Source: Brasenia schreberi
Lineage: Eukaryota; Streptophyta; Magnoliopsida; Nymphaeales; Cabombaceae
Reading direction: 5' to 3'
Assembly (NCBI GenBank): GCA_036023115.1
Contig: JAYKKT010000079.1
Span: 9,933,001 to 9,997,000 of the forward strand
DNA length: 64,000 nt
Shown here: positions 9,376 to 19,818 of the stretch, piece after piece
Numbering within the stretch: the first letter of the stretch is position 1
Layout: the number at the start of each line of letters is the position of its first letter
Program-made: the position numbers and the translations under genes
Notes under the pieces: generated by a model
The model's input: only the letters and a program-made list of their open reading frames with translations
Database searches by the model: none
Told to the model about the DNA's origin: nothing

Positions 9376-10336
9376 AAACCAGCCAAGTTCTGGCTGGTTT
9401 TCACCAAGACTTCTACCCTAGAACTTACCTAAAACCCTACCCTAGACAATACCCCAACCAAGTCCGGCCACCACCTGGCCGAACTCCCCCTTGAACCCAG
9501 CCAAGTTCGGCCAGCTTTGGCCGAACTAACCCTTTGAACCACCTATAGCTCGAGCCACTTTTGGCTCGAGCCTTCCCTAAGACCCACGGCCTGCACCAGT
9601 AGGCCGTGTCCCTTTCCTTTACCCAAGGACTGGCCTGCCTTGAGGCAGGCCAACTACCCTAAAAACCACCCAGCCATTGGCTGGATTTTCCCTCCCCACA
9701 TACCTAAAACAGCCCGGCCAAAGGTGGCCGGGCTTCCTTTTTTTTTTCCACAACCTGGCCTGCCATTCGGCAGGCCACCTAAACCTAAACACACGGCTAA
9801 ACCAGGCCGTGTGTTCCCTCCCTTTTGCCATAGCCGAGCCTGCCTTGAGGCAGGCCACCTTTACCCAAAAACCCATGGCCTAACCAGGCGTGTCACCCTT
9901 TTCACCCCAGCAAATCCACGGCCTGCAAGGCAGGCCGTGCATCCCTTATCCAAACGAGAACCAGGCCGCCCCTTTGGCTGGTCGCCTGCCACCAAAACTT
10001 GACCCAAACCTAACCTAGTTAGGACTCAACCAAGCCTATACCTAAACCAAGACTAAGGACCAGCTGCAACCTAAATCCCAACCCACGTCCCTCTCAATTC
10101 TAGGGCCTAATCCCAAGTCTAAACCAGCCCCAACTACACCCTAAAGCCACTATCACTCGAGCCACCTTGGCTCGAGTTTCACAAGACTAAACCCAAGGCC
10201 AGCTTTGGCCGAACCCTAGAGCAAACCACTATCACTCGAGCCACCTTGGCTCGAGTTTCACAAGATAAAACCCAAGGCCAAATGTTGGCTGAATCCTAAA
10301 CTAAAACCATACCACTCGAGCCACCTTGGCTCGAGT
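9376..10336 (+). repeat. Array of about 14 short hairpins
   Basis: Stems of 6-10 bp with loops of 2-8 bases occur about every 30-70 bp, and most are perfect. Examples are 9376-9400 (AAACCAGCC), 9504-9527 (AGTTCGGCCA), 9548-9571 (GCTCGAGCCA), 9585-9608 (CACGGCCT), 9631-9652 (TGGCCTGCCT), 9711-9734 (AGCCCGGCCA), 9756-9777 (TGGCCTGCC), 9889-side 9789-9814 (ACACACGGC), 9917-9939 (CACGGCCTGC), and 10155-10177, 10234-10256 and 10314-10336 (ACTCGAGCCA). Stem sequences differ but each pairs with its own partner. The array is absent from the other LTRs in the window. Confidence 0.85.
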
Positions 10337-11682
10337 CATCCCTTACCCAAATCAGCCCCAAGTGGCCCCAAACCCAATATAACTTGCAGCTCCCGGAACT
10401 CCAAGTCTCTCCAAGCTCTCAAGCTCTTCGGCTTCGCTCCCACATGCCTCGAATGCCATGAGATGATGATGAACTCGTCCCTTATACAATCCTAACTCAA
10501 GAACCTGGAAAAGTGTAAGTCGTTTGATATATATCAAGTCTCTTTTCCATTCAATTCAATTCATGATACAAGGTTGTAATAACGGAGCATCGTCTCCCCC
10601 CGAAATATAATAACAGTGTTGGACACACGAGACACACACATACACTTGAGCCTTTCCGCTCTTATCTCGTACACAAGCACCACGTACACAATTGAGCCTT
10701 TTCACTCTTATCATATATACGTATTTCAATTCAGCTGGGTTGTTACATTAAGTCGTGTGAGTTTGTCTTTCAATTACACACTCGCACCCAAGAAACACTC
10801 GAGCGATTGCTCAAACACCTCACGCACATTTTGGCCTCAGAAGCCACTAAGATATAGCCATATCTATATATTTTCTGCTGCGTGAGTTTTCTCGGTTCAG
10901 CTGTGTACGCATTTCAATTCCGGGTTTTAAATTCAGTCATGTGTGTTGTCTTACAATTTATACATACACACACGTGCCACAACTGAGCCTTTCCGCTCTT
11001 ATATATATCCATATCTCCCTTCTGCTACATTTTACAGTTCAGTTGCGTGTGTTGCATTTCAATTTATACACAACACCCATGCACACATTGAGCCTTTCTG
11101 CTCTTAAGATATTGATATATTTAAATTTCTGCAATTTACATTCAAGTCGTGTGAGTTGCATTCAATTTGGGTTTTCCCTTCTGTTATGTCTTTCAAATTC
11201 GGGTTTTACATTCAAGTTGTGTGAGTTGCATTGCATACTCGACATACTCGAGCTAGAGTGCATACCTGCATCAAACAAACCCCTAACAAAATTGTGCAAG
11301 ACTCCCAACTTAGGCCACTTTGCATACACTCCACGCCTAAGTGGTTGAAACTGAAAGACTTAGGGTTGCCCAAATCAAAAACTCACCAAAGTGCATGATT
11401 TCCAAAGTTTTCAAAATACTTCTTTATTCAAAATCGATTTTGAGTTTAACTTGTTTCAAACAAAGTCTCTAAGCATACAGACTGACCCTTGCACATCGGT
11501 GCAAGAAGGTCTGCGACGAAAAGATCCCGCTTGTCTACAATTGCCTTTTAAAAGTCAAAAATTTCAAAATATACTTCGCTAGTTTGAGTAAGCTAGCTGG
11601 CATGCCCTAAAAGCGAACGTAGATTGCGAAAAGGTTCACTTCAGGCCTAAGAACCTGGAGTCGAAGATTTTCCGTGTCTACA

Positions 11683-12167
11683 AAGCCTTATGGGCTTATA
11701 GGACTTCCATCCAGACTCCCATGAATGCCACGCCACTTGAGTTGGTCTATGGCACAAACGCCACTCTCCCCATTCATACACGACTGCATTCATTCCATAC
11801 ATCCATTACACTCGACCTCCCCCTAGAGACGCTTCAGCATGCTAGGATGGCCGAACTAGATTTGTTAGATGAGAGGCGACCTCTTGCCATGGATCATGCT
11901 CATGCATACCAGCAAAGGATAGCCCGACACTATGACAAACATATGAGACCTCGCCACTTTGAAGTGGGAGATCTGGTTTTGAAAATCATCCACTATCGTG
12001 GCTCACATCCACTTGAAAAGTGGCGCCCCAAATGGGATGGACCCTATGTTGTCCGTGCAACCACCACGAACAACTCATATTGGTTGATCGATGTCGAAAG
12101 TAGGAATTTAGCAGATCCTGTCAATATTCAATACTTGAAGAAGTATTATGTGCAGGGTTTGGGTTAA
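11683..12167 (+). pseudogene. Integrase C-terminal fragment (unit 1)
   Basis: The fragment begins exactly at the LTR end with the text EALWAYRTSI and continues through ELVYGTNATLPI, AELDLLDERR and HAYQQRIARHYDKHMRPRHF to DLVLKIIHYRG, KWDGPYVV and INIQYLKKYYV. This is the end of the catalytic core and the C-terminal domain of a Ty3/gypsy integrase, including the GPY/F-type module (WDGPYVV) typical of this family. The HHCC finger and all three catalytic acidic residues are missing. The usual TAG stop after YYV is CAG here, so the frame continues QGLG to a TAA. It has no start of its own and cannot make an active enzyme. Confidence 0.85.
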
Positions 12168-13317
12168 ATTCCCATTTTCGAAAATTTCTAGGGATAGCTA
12201 CTTTGAAACTTCGAAAGTAGGGTTCGAAGGCAAATTGTGTGACCCTGAGTGAGAGAATTCGCACTTGTGAAAGGGTGGAGCTTTCCAAATACGTGGTTAC
12301 ATTTCAAAATCCTTCTTCTTACAAAGAAAGGCCTAGTTCAATATAGCAAGATACTTGCAAGCAGTACGTGCTATTTCTAAATAGGCTGATCTAGAATGGA
12401 TCGAGTATGACCTTGGGATAAGTCCTCCCCTCTTCTCTTCTCCTTCCAAAAGGAAAATATGGCCAAAAACAAAGGGAAATCCTCGCCAAAATCTCTTCTC
12501 CAAAGAAAGAAAACTGAATCAAAAAGAAAAATTTGATTCTTTTATGGAAAAGAGGGATTAAAGAAAAAATACTCCCAAAGAGAGACCCTCTATAAAAAAA
12601 AAAGGAAGAAAAGGCCAAAAAGCTAAAAAAAAAAGCAGTTTTCCGCCTTCTATGCCTGAAACCACGGACGCTTCAGAAGGGACCGTGGTATCTCTTTTCC
12701 CATTCCCCTGGCTTATCCCAAGTAAAACATGGTTCATTTCAAGGAATCCTAAAGTAAAAATAGGATTTACTTACTTGAATTTCATTTTGTTTGAGAATTC
12801 GACGTTTTGAGTAAGGCGTAGGAATTTTGAAATATAGCTTGTTTTCTTATAAAACCACCGCTAGATTAGCGAGTGTCAAGACTCAAGCAAAGGCAAACGC
12901 GAAGAGCCCGAGATCCTTACGATTGAGGCTAAAAGGAGTTTTCCCTTTTGTAAACATATTTTGAAAAATTGAACATTGAGCAACATAGGGCCCTCTCACT
13001 TGGAGCAGCAGGTCTTTGTTAGTCTCAAGAGTTCGACCATGCTATCTAGTCTCTGGGAGGTCGCCCTACTTGGCATGTCATGCATGTGCATATCCACGCA
13101 TGAACCTTTGCATAACATGATCCCGTTTAGGACCAAAAACCATAGAAAGACCCCTTTGGCATGATATCTCCTCCTACCAGGTTTAAAAAAGAGATTTTTT
13201 GCTAAAAAATTGGGACAATCCCATATTTTCGTGGATAGATCTAGGGAGACATTGAAAGGGGTGTTGTCGACTTTGCCATTAACCAAATTTATTTAGATAA
13301 TGCCAAAGAGGGGCATC
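12168..13317 (+). mobile_element. Conserved non-coding 3' region with PPT (unit 1)
   Basis: This region of about 1.15 kb lies between the integrase stop and the LTR. It recurs in every element: a TACGTGCTATTTCTAAATAG block, a GGGAGACCCTC block, a CAGAAGGGACCGTGGTATCT block, a TTTCATTTTGTTTGAGAATT block, then the hairpin (13271-13308) and PPT. No sense frame is conserved. The antisense strand has short hydrophobic frames (for example 12391-12618). Confidence 0.75.
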
Positions 13318-16300
13318 TGTAAACACCCCAAAATCCCATAATTTTTCTCAAATATGCCTGGTTTCACAAAAGCAGCCCCAAAGGGCCATTTTGAGTTTGG
13401 AAACCCAAGAGCCTTCCAGACAACCCTGTACATATGTTGAAACTGTATATATGTTTTAAAACTCTATACATATAGTTTTAGGTTTTAAAAAGGTATCTTG
13501 AAACCCCGAAAGCAGCCTGGCCTGACAAAAGCAGACCGAAAAGGCAAAGGAGAGCTCGGACCCGAAGCATACTTCAAGCCCGGCACATCAACTCTCGTAT
13601 CAAAATCATCTCCAGATTCTCAGACATCTAAGCCCCAAATATCAGAAATTTGTTCAAAATGAACTCTGAAAGGTGAGAAGAAGAGAGGACGACAATGTTG
13701 GCGAAGACCCAATGCAAGACGGAGTACTGATGAAGTCAGGCCCTGCACAAACTGTCCATTTTGAAACGCCATGATGGAATCAAAAAAATCAGATTTGGGT
13801 CAGATCTGGACCATATATATCCAGATCCAAACCCAACATGTATTTGGATTTTGATCCCAAGATCCAAATCCAATATCTATATCCATGGCCCACATCACCT
13901 TCTCATAAATGGAGGTGAGGGGCCCACAACATTTCACGTGAAAAGCTTGGGTAGAGAGAGAAAGGGGGGGGAGGATAAAGTATGAGTGAGAAAGTTGGTA
14001 GGCTTGACTTTTGGTCAAGGGTGGGTTAACCTTGTGGGTTTAGCCTAGAGTGTGGGTTTAAGCTTGTATGCACTTGCACCTGACCTAGGGCTGCACCAAC
14101 CTGGACATGGCTGCAACTGGACCAATGGACCCGTGCCAAGGGGAGGTTCCTAAACCTAGCCCTAAGCTAGCTCACCTCACCTATCCACGTTCCCTAAAAC
14201 CTGACCCAAACCTAACCTAGACCTAACCCTTCTCACCCAAAACTGCCCCAACCTCACCTAGCCGACCTCACCTAGCTAGACCACCTAGACCCTAACCAAC
14301 TAAGCTTAAACCCACCTTAGTGCACCTAATTAAACCCCTAACCACTATGTCCCAGCCCACCTAACTGACCTACCCTAAACCACTAACCAGCCCCCCCTAA
14401 CCGACCTACCCCAAACCATGTCCCATGCCCACCTTATTACAAATATCTAGCCCACCTTCTACCAACCGACCCAGCCCATTCCCAGCCTATAAAAAAACCC
14501 CTTCATTGCGGGTTTCCCTCTCTCTCCTAGACTCTCTCCTCCACTCCCTCCAAGCTCCACCACCCAGCCCATCCACCGGCCATTCCACCGCCACTCCTTC
14601 CACTCGGCCATCACTTCCCCATTCCAGCCGACTCCACCATCTTCCACCTTCGGCGAGGAGCTCCACCCGGCCACCTTCTTCCCACCTACCACTCTTCTTC
14701 CACTACCATCCGGCCACCACTTCCATCCACCAGCACCGCCTCCTTCCTGGTTAGTACCCCACCTCAACCTTATCTAACCTTCATCCTCTCTTCACCCCCT
14801 TCTTCCCAGCCAAACACCACACCAACCTAGCTCATCCATCCCTTCTCCCTTACACCCGGTCGACCTGCACCATACCCCACTACCTTCCCTCAACACCACC
14901 CACCTTAGCTCCTAGCTGAACATCTCCCTCAGTCACCCACTTCCCAGCCAAGCATCACCCAAACCTGTCACACCTAGACACCCCACCACCCGGCCCAGCA
15001 CCTACCACTCCATCACCCGGCCAGCACCCCCTACCTGCCGTAAGCGCCCACCAAAGGAGCTCCCCTTCGGCTGCCCAAGGCGACTCACGAGGCCCAAGCC
15101 AAGCAAGTTAAACACGGACCAGCTACACGTAAGTACCTAACTCGGTCCATTATATGAACTTGCTTACATTTAATTAAATTTTGATACGGGGTTGTAATAA
15201 TGGAGCGTTGTCTCCCCCCGATTGTAATAATGTGGTTTGACACACCAACACACACGTGCACTTGAGCCTTTCCACTCTTAGTTGCACACCCTCTTGGCAC
15301 ACACACGGGCCTTGACAGCTCCTAAGATATAGTTATATTTATATATATTCGGTTGCATGGGTTTTCCTTTAAAAGTCGTGGGTGTTGTCTTTCAATTCCG
15401 CACTCACACACATTGAGCTTTCGCTCTTATTCCCAAGACCCTAGTAAGGGCCATATTGCAATTTTATTTGGGTGTTTCATTCAAGTCGTGTGCGTGGTAT
15501 TTCAATTCTACACTCACACACATTGAGCTTTCACTCTTACTCTCAAGACCCTAATAAGGGCCATATTGCAATTCTATTTGGGTTTTACATTACAAGTCGT
15601 GTGAGTTGTCTTTACATATATACACTACACCCACGCACACGTTGGCGACCTTCGGGCCCATATATATTATAAGTATTTCCCTTCCGCTATGTCTTTAAGA
15701 TTTTGGTTTTAAGGTTCAGCTGTGTGAGTAGTCTTTCCATATATACACGATACACACTTACACAATTGAGCCTTTCCGCTCTTAAGATATAGCCATATTT
15801 CCCTTTTGCAATTTCCCTTTTGCAATTTACATTACGCAATTTCCCTCAAGCATTGTCTTTTAATTCGGGTTTTCCCTTGGAGTTATGTGAGTTTGCATTG
15901 CATATTCGCCATACCACAAGTTAGGATGCATATTGCATCAAAGCAAACCCCACACTCCCATGCAAAAATCGCCCAACGTAGGTCACTTGCGCACACACCT
16001 AGTTGGCCCTAAAAAGCATAAAAGTGAAAGACATATGCACATGCAGATCCCACGTGAAATAAAACTTGCAATTATACAAACAAAGCCCAAATACTTCGGG
16101 TATTTTCAAAGAGGTTATTGATTCAAAACGACTTTGCCAAGCTTACAGACTGACCCTTGTGCATCGGTGCAAGAAGGTCTGCGATGAAAAGAGCTCACTT
16201 GCTCACAGACTTCCCGAAAGAGCCAGATTTCAAAACTTACTTCACTAGCTTAAGTAAGCTAGATGACATACCCTTGTTATAAAAACGACTTAGACACACG

Positions 16301-16353
16301 AAAAGGTTCACTTCGGGCCTAAGAACCAGAAGTGAGAATTTTCCGTGTCTACA
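13318..16353 (+). mobile_element. LTR, type I (3036 bp)
   Basis: It starts TGTAAACACCCC after its PPT and ends CCGTGTCTACA. It contains the GGATCTGGAT-rich U3 text (13797-13890), a CACGTG palindrome (13932), a TATA box (14488), a CT-rich leader and diverged R/U5 repeat units. It is followed directly by integrase sequence at the same nucleotide as the LTR ending at 11682. Confidence 0.88.
14488..14494 (+). promoter_or_regulatory. LTR TATA box
   Basis: TATAAAA is followed by a C-run, a GCGGGTTT half-hairpin and then a long CT-rich leader. The same order is seen at 26676, 46117 and 54328, and on the minus strand near 21745, 32580 and 51365. Confidence 0.6.
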
Positions 16354-16825
16354 AAGCCTTATGGGCTTATAGCACTTCCATCCGGACTCCCACGAAAGCC
16401 ACGCCATTTCAATTGGTCTATGGCACAAATGCCATTCTCCCCATTCATACACGATTGCATTCATTTCATACATCCATTGCACTCGACCTCCCCTAGAGAC
16501 GCTTCACCATGCTAGGATGGTCGAACTAGATTTGTTAGATGAGAGGCGACTCCTTGCTATGGATCATGCTCATGCATACCGGCAAAGGGTAGCCCAACAC
16601 TACGACAAACATATGAAACCTCGCCACTTTGAAGTGGGAGATCTAGTTTTGAAAATCATCCACTATCGTGGCCCACATCCACTTGGAAAGTGGCTCCCCA
16701 AGTGGAATGGACCCTATGTTGTGCGTGCAACCACCACGAACAACTCATATTGGTTGATCGATGTTGAAGGTAGGAATTTAGCGGATCCTATCAATATTCA
16801 ATACTTGAAGAAGTATTATGTGTAG
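16354..16825 (+). pseudogene. Integrase C-terminal fragment (unit 2)
   Basis: This is the same fragment as unit 1, starting from the same codon right after TCTACA and ending INIQYLKKYYV plus the normal TAG. A one-base loss in the CTCCCCTAGAGACG stretch (about 16491) shifts the frame, so only 16517-16825 stays open. That frame covers ELDLLDERR, the DLVLKIIHYRG segment and the WNGPYVV module. The zinc finger and catalytic residues are absent. The match to unit 1 is close but not identical. The shared left boundary is the notable point. Confidence 0.85.
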
Positions 16826-17996
16826 GGTTTGGGTTAAATTCCCGTTTTCAAAAATTCTTAGGGATAGCTGCTTTGAAACCTCGAAAGTAAGGTTCAAAGG
16901 CGAATTGTGTGACCCTGAGCAAGAGAATTCGCACTTGTGAAAGAGTAGAGCTTTCCAAATACGTGGTTACATTTCAAAATCCTTCTTCTTACAAAGAAAG
17001 GCCTAGTTCAATATAGCAAGATACTTGCAAGTAGTACGTGCTATTTCTAAATAGGCTTATCTGGAATGGATCGAGTATGACCTTGGGATAAGTCCTCCCC
17101 TTTTCTCTTCTCCTTCCAAAAGGAAAATATGGCCAAAAACAAAGGGGAATCCCCGCCAAAATCTCTTTCCCGAAGAAAGAAAACTGAATCCAAAGCAAAA
17201 TTTGATTCTTTTATGGAAAAGAGAGATTAAAGAAAAAATACTCCCAAAGGGAGACCCTGCATAAAAAAAAAAGGAAGAAAAGGCCAAAAAGCTAAAAAAG
17301 AGAGCAGTTTTCCGCCTTCTATGCCTCAAACCACAAGACGCTTCAGAAGGGACTGTGGTATCTCTTTCCATCCCTATGACTTATCCCAAGTAAAACATGG
17401 TTCATTTCAAGGAATCCTAAAGTAAAAATAGGATTTACTTACTTGAATTTCATTTTGTTTGAGAATTCGATGTTTTGTGTAAGGCGTAGAAATTTTGAAA
17501 CATTGCTTGTTTTCTTATAAAACCTCCGCTAGATTAGCAAGTGTCAAGACTCAAGCAAAAGGCAAATGCGAAGAGCTCGAGATCCTTAGGATTAAGGCTA
17601 AAAGCAGTTTTCCTTTTTGTAAATAGATTTTGAAAAATCAAACATCGAGCAACATAGGGCCCGCTTAGTTGGAGCAGCAGGTCTTCGTAAGTCTCAAGAG
17701 TTCGACCATACCATCTGATCTCTGGGAGGTCGCCCTACTTGGCATCTCATCCATGTCATGCATGTGCATATCCACGCATAAGCACTTGTATAACATGATC
17801 CCCGTTTAGGACCAGAAACCCTAGAAAGTTTCCCCTTTGGCGTGATATCTCCTCCTACCAGGTTTAAAAGAGAGATTTTGCTCAAAAATTGGGATGATCC
17901 CATATTTTCGTGGATAGATCTAGGGAGACATTGAAAGGTGTGTTGTCGTCTTTGCCATTAACCAAATTTATTTAGATAATGACAAAGAGGGGCATC
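16826..17996 (+). mobile_element. Conserved non-coding 3' region with PPT (unit 2)
   Basis: It holds the same ordered blocks as 12168-13317 and ends with the hairpin 17950-17987, the PPT AAAGAGGGG and CATC. The antisense strand contains a frame of about 104 codons (17057-17371), discussed under findings. Confidence 0.75.
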
Positions 17997-18251
17997 TGTA
18001 AACACCCTAAAATCCCATGATTTTTCTCAAATATGCCTGGTTTTACAAAAGCAGCCCAAAGGGCTATTTTGAGTCTAGAAACCTAGGAGCCTTCCAGAGA
18101 TCCCTGTACATATTTTGAACCTGTATATACGTTTTAAAACTTTATACATATAGTTTTTACACTTTAAAAAGTGTTTTGAAACCCCGAAAGCCTCTTGGCC
18201 TGACAAAAGTAGGACCAAAAAGGCAAAGGAGAGCTCGGACCCGAAGCATAC
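17997..18251 (+). mobile_element. LTR type I, first 255 bp only
   Basis: TGTAAACACCC starts a sense LTR that stops after GACCCGAAGCATAC. An antisense LTR end (TGTAGACAC) abuts it. The sequence expected to follow (TTCAAGCCCGGC) does not reappear nearby on the plus strand. Confidence 0.8.
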
Positions 18252-19818
18252 TGTAGACACAGAAAATTCTCACTTCCGGTTCTTAGGCCCGAAGTGAACC
18301 TTTTTGAACAAGGGCGTGCCAGCTAGCTTACTTAAGCTAGAGAAGTAAGTTTTCGAAAATCTGACTCTTTTAGGGCGACTGTGAGCAAGTGAGCTCTTTT
18401 CGTCGCAGACCTTCTTGCACCAAAGCGCAAGGGTCAGTCTGTACGCTTAGCAAAGTCGTTTTTAACAAATAACCTCTTTGAAAAATATACGAAGTGTTTG
18501 GGTTTTGTTTGTATGGTTGCAAGTTTTATTTCACGTGGGATTTGCACGTGCTTATGTCTTTTAATGTTTATGCTATTTAAGGCCAACTAGGTGTGTGCAC
18601 AAGTGACCTAAGTTGGGCGATTTTTGCACGGGAGTGTGGGGCTTGTTTTGATGCAATATGCGTCCTAACTCGTGGTATGGCGAATATGCAATGCAAACTC
18701 ACACAACCCCAAGGGAATACCTGAAATTGAAAGACAATGCTTAAGGGAAATTGCGTAATGTAAATTGCAAAAGGGAAATATGGCTATATCTTAAGAGCGG
18801 AAAGGTTCAATTGTGTAAGTGTGTGTCGTGTATATATGGAAAGACTACTCACACAACTGAACCTTAAAACCCAAATCTTTAAGACAAAGCGGAAGGGAAA
18901 TACAACTATATATATGGGCCTGAAGGTCGCCAACGTGTGTGTGGGTGTTGTGTGTATATGTAAAGACAACTCACACGACTTGCAATGTAAAACCCAAATA
19001 GAATTGCAATATGGCCCTTATTAAGGTATTGGTAGTAAGAGCGAAAGCTTAATGTGTGTGAGTGTAGAATTGAAAGACCACGCACACAACTTGAATGAAA
19101 CACCCAAATAAAATTGCAATACGACCCTTATTAGGGTTTTGGCAGTAAGAGCGAAAGCTCAATGTGTGTGAGTGTAGAATTGAAAGACAACACTCATGAC
19201 TTAAAGGAAAACCCATGCAACTGAATATATATAAATATAACTATATCTTAGGGGCTGTCAAGGCCCGTGTGTGTGCCAAAGGTGTGCAGCTAAGAGTGGA
19301 AAGGCTCAAGTGCACGTGTGTGTTGGTTTGTCAAACCAAGTTATTACAATCGGGGGGAGACAACGCTCCATTATTACAACCCCGTATCAAAATTTAATTA
19401 AATGTCAGCAAGTTCATATAATAGACCAAGTTAAGACACTTACATGTAGTTGGTCCATGTTCAACTTGCGTGGATTTGGCTTTATGAGTCGCCTTGGGCA
19501 GCAAAGGGGAGCTCCTTAGGTGGGTGCTTGCGACAGGTAGGGGTACTGGTCGGAAGAAGGTGTCTTGATGCTGGCCGAGTGGAAGGAGTGGCAGGTGATG
19601 GGCCGGGTGGTGGAGTGTCTAGGTGGATGGGCTAGGTTTAGGTGATGCTTGGCTGGGAAGTGGGCGACTAAGGGAGGTGTTCAGCTGGGAGCTAGTAGGG
19701 TATGGTGTAGGTCGGCCGGGTCGAAGGGAGATGGGATGGATGAAAGGTGGTGGATGGATGGGAGTGTGCGGCTGGGAAAGAAGGAAGCGCGAGTTGGATG
19801 AGGTTGAGGTGGGGTACT
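18252..19818 (-). mobile_element. Antisense LTR type I, 3' half
   Basis: Read on the minus strand this is the end of a type-I LTR (…TCTACA at 18252), including the R/U5 repeats and a CT-rich leader. It breaks at 19818, where another antisense LTR end begins, so it looks like the target of that later insertion. Confidence 0.8.

Larger units (their letters stand above)
8296..11682 (+). mobile_element. LTR, type I variant (3387 bp) with hairpin array
   Basis: It begins TGTAAACACCCC right after the PPT and ends TGTCTACA. The U3 part holds a TATA element (9026-9035) and a TTTCACGTGAAA palindrome (9087-9098). The middle (9290-10500) is unlike any other LTR in the window and contains the hairpin array. 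The last kilobase matches the LTR at 941-1983, so this is probably the 3' LTR of the first element. It is followed directly by an integrase fragment, not by unrelated DNA. Confidence 0.85.

Noticed and set aside
9640..10002. Frame of 120 codons in the hairpin array
   Set aside because: Driven by stop-poor GGCC-rich DNA; no similarity to a known protein and unrelated frames overlap it.
13797..13890. GGATCT/GGATTT hexamer tract as a separate microsatellite
   Set aside because: It is a standard part of U3 in all LTR copies here, so it is covered by the LTR entries.
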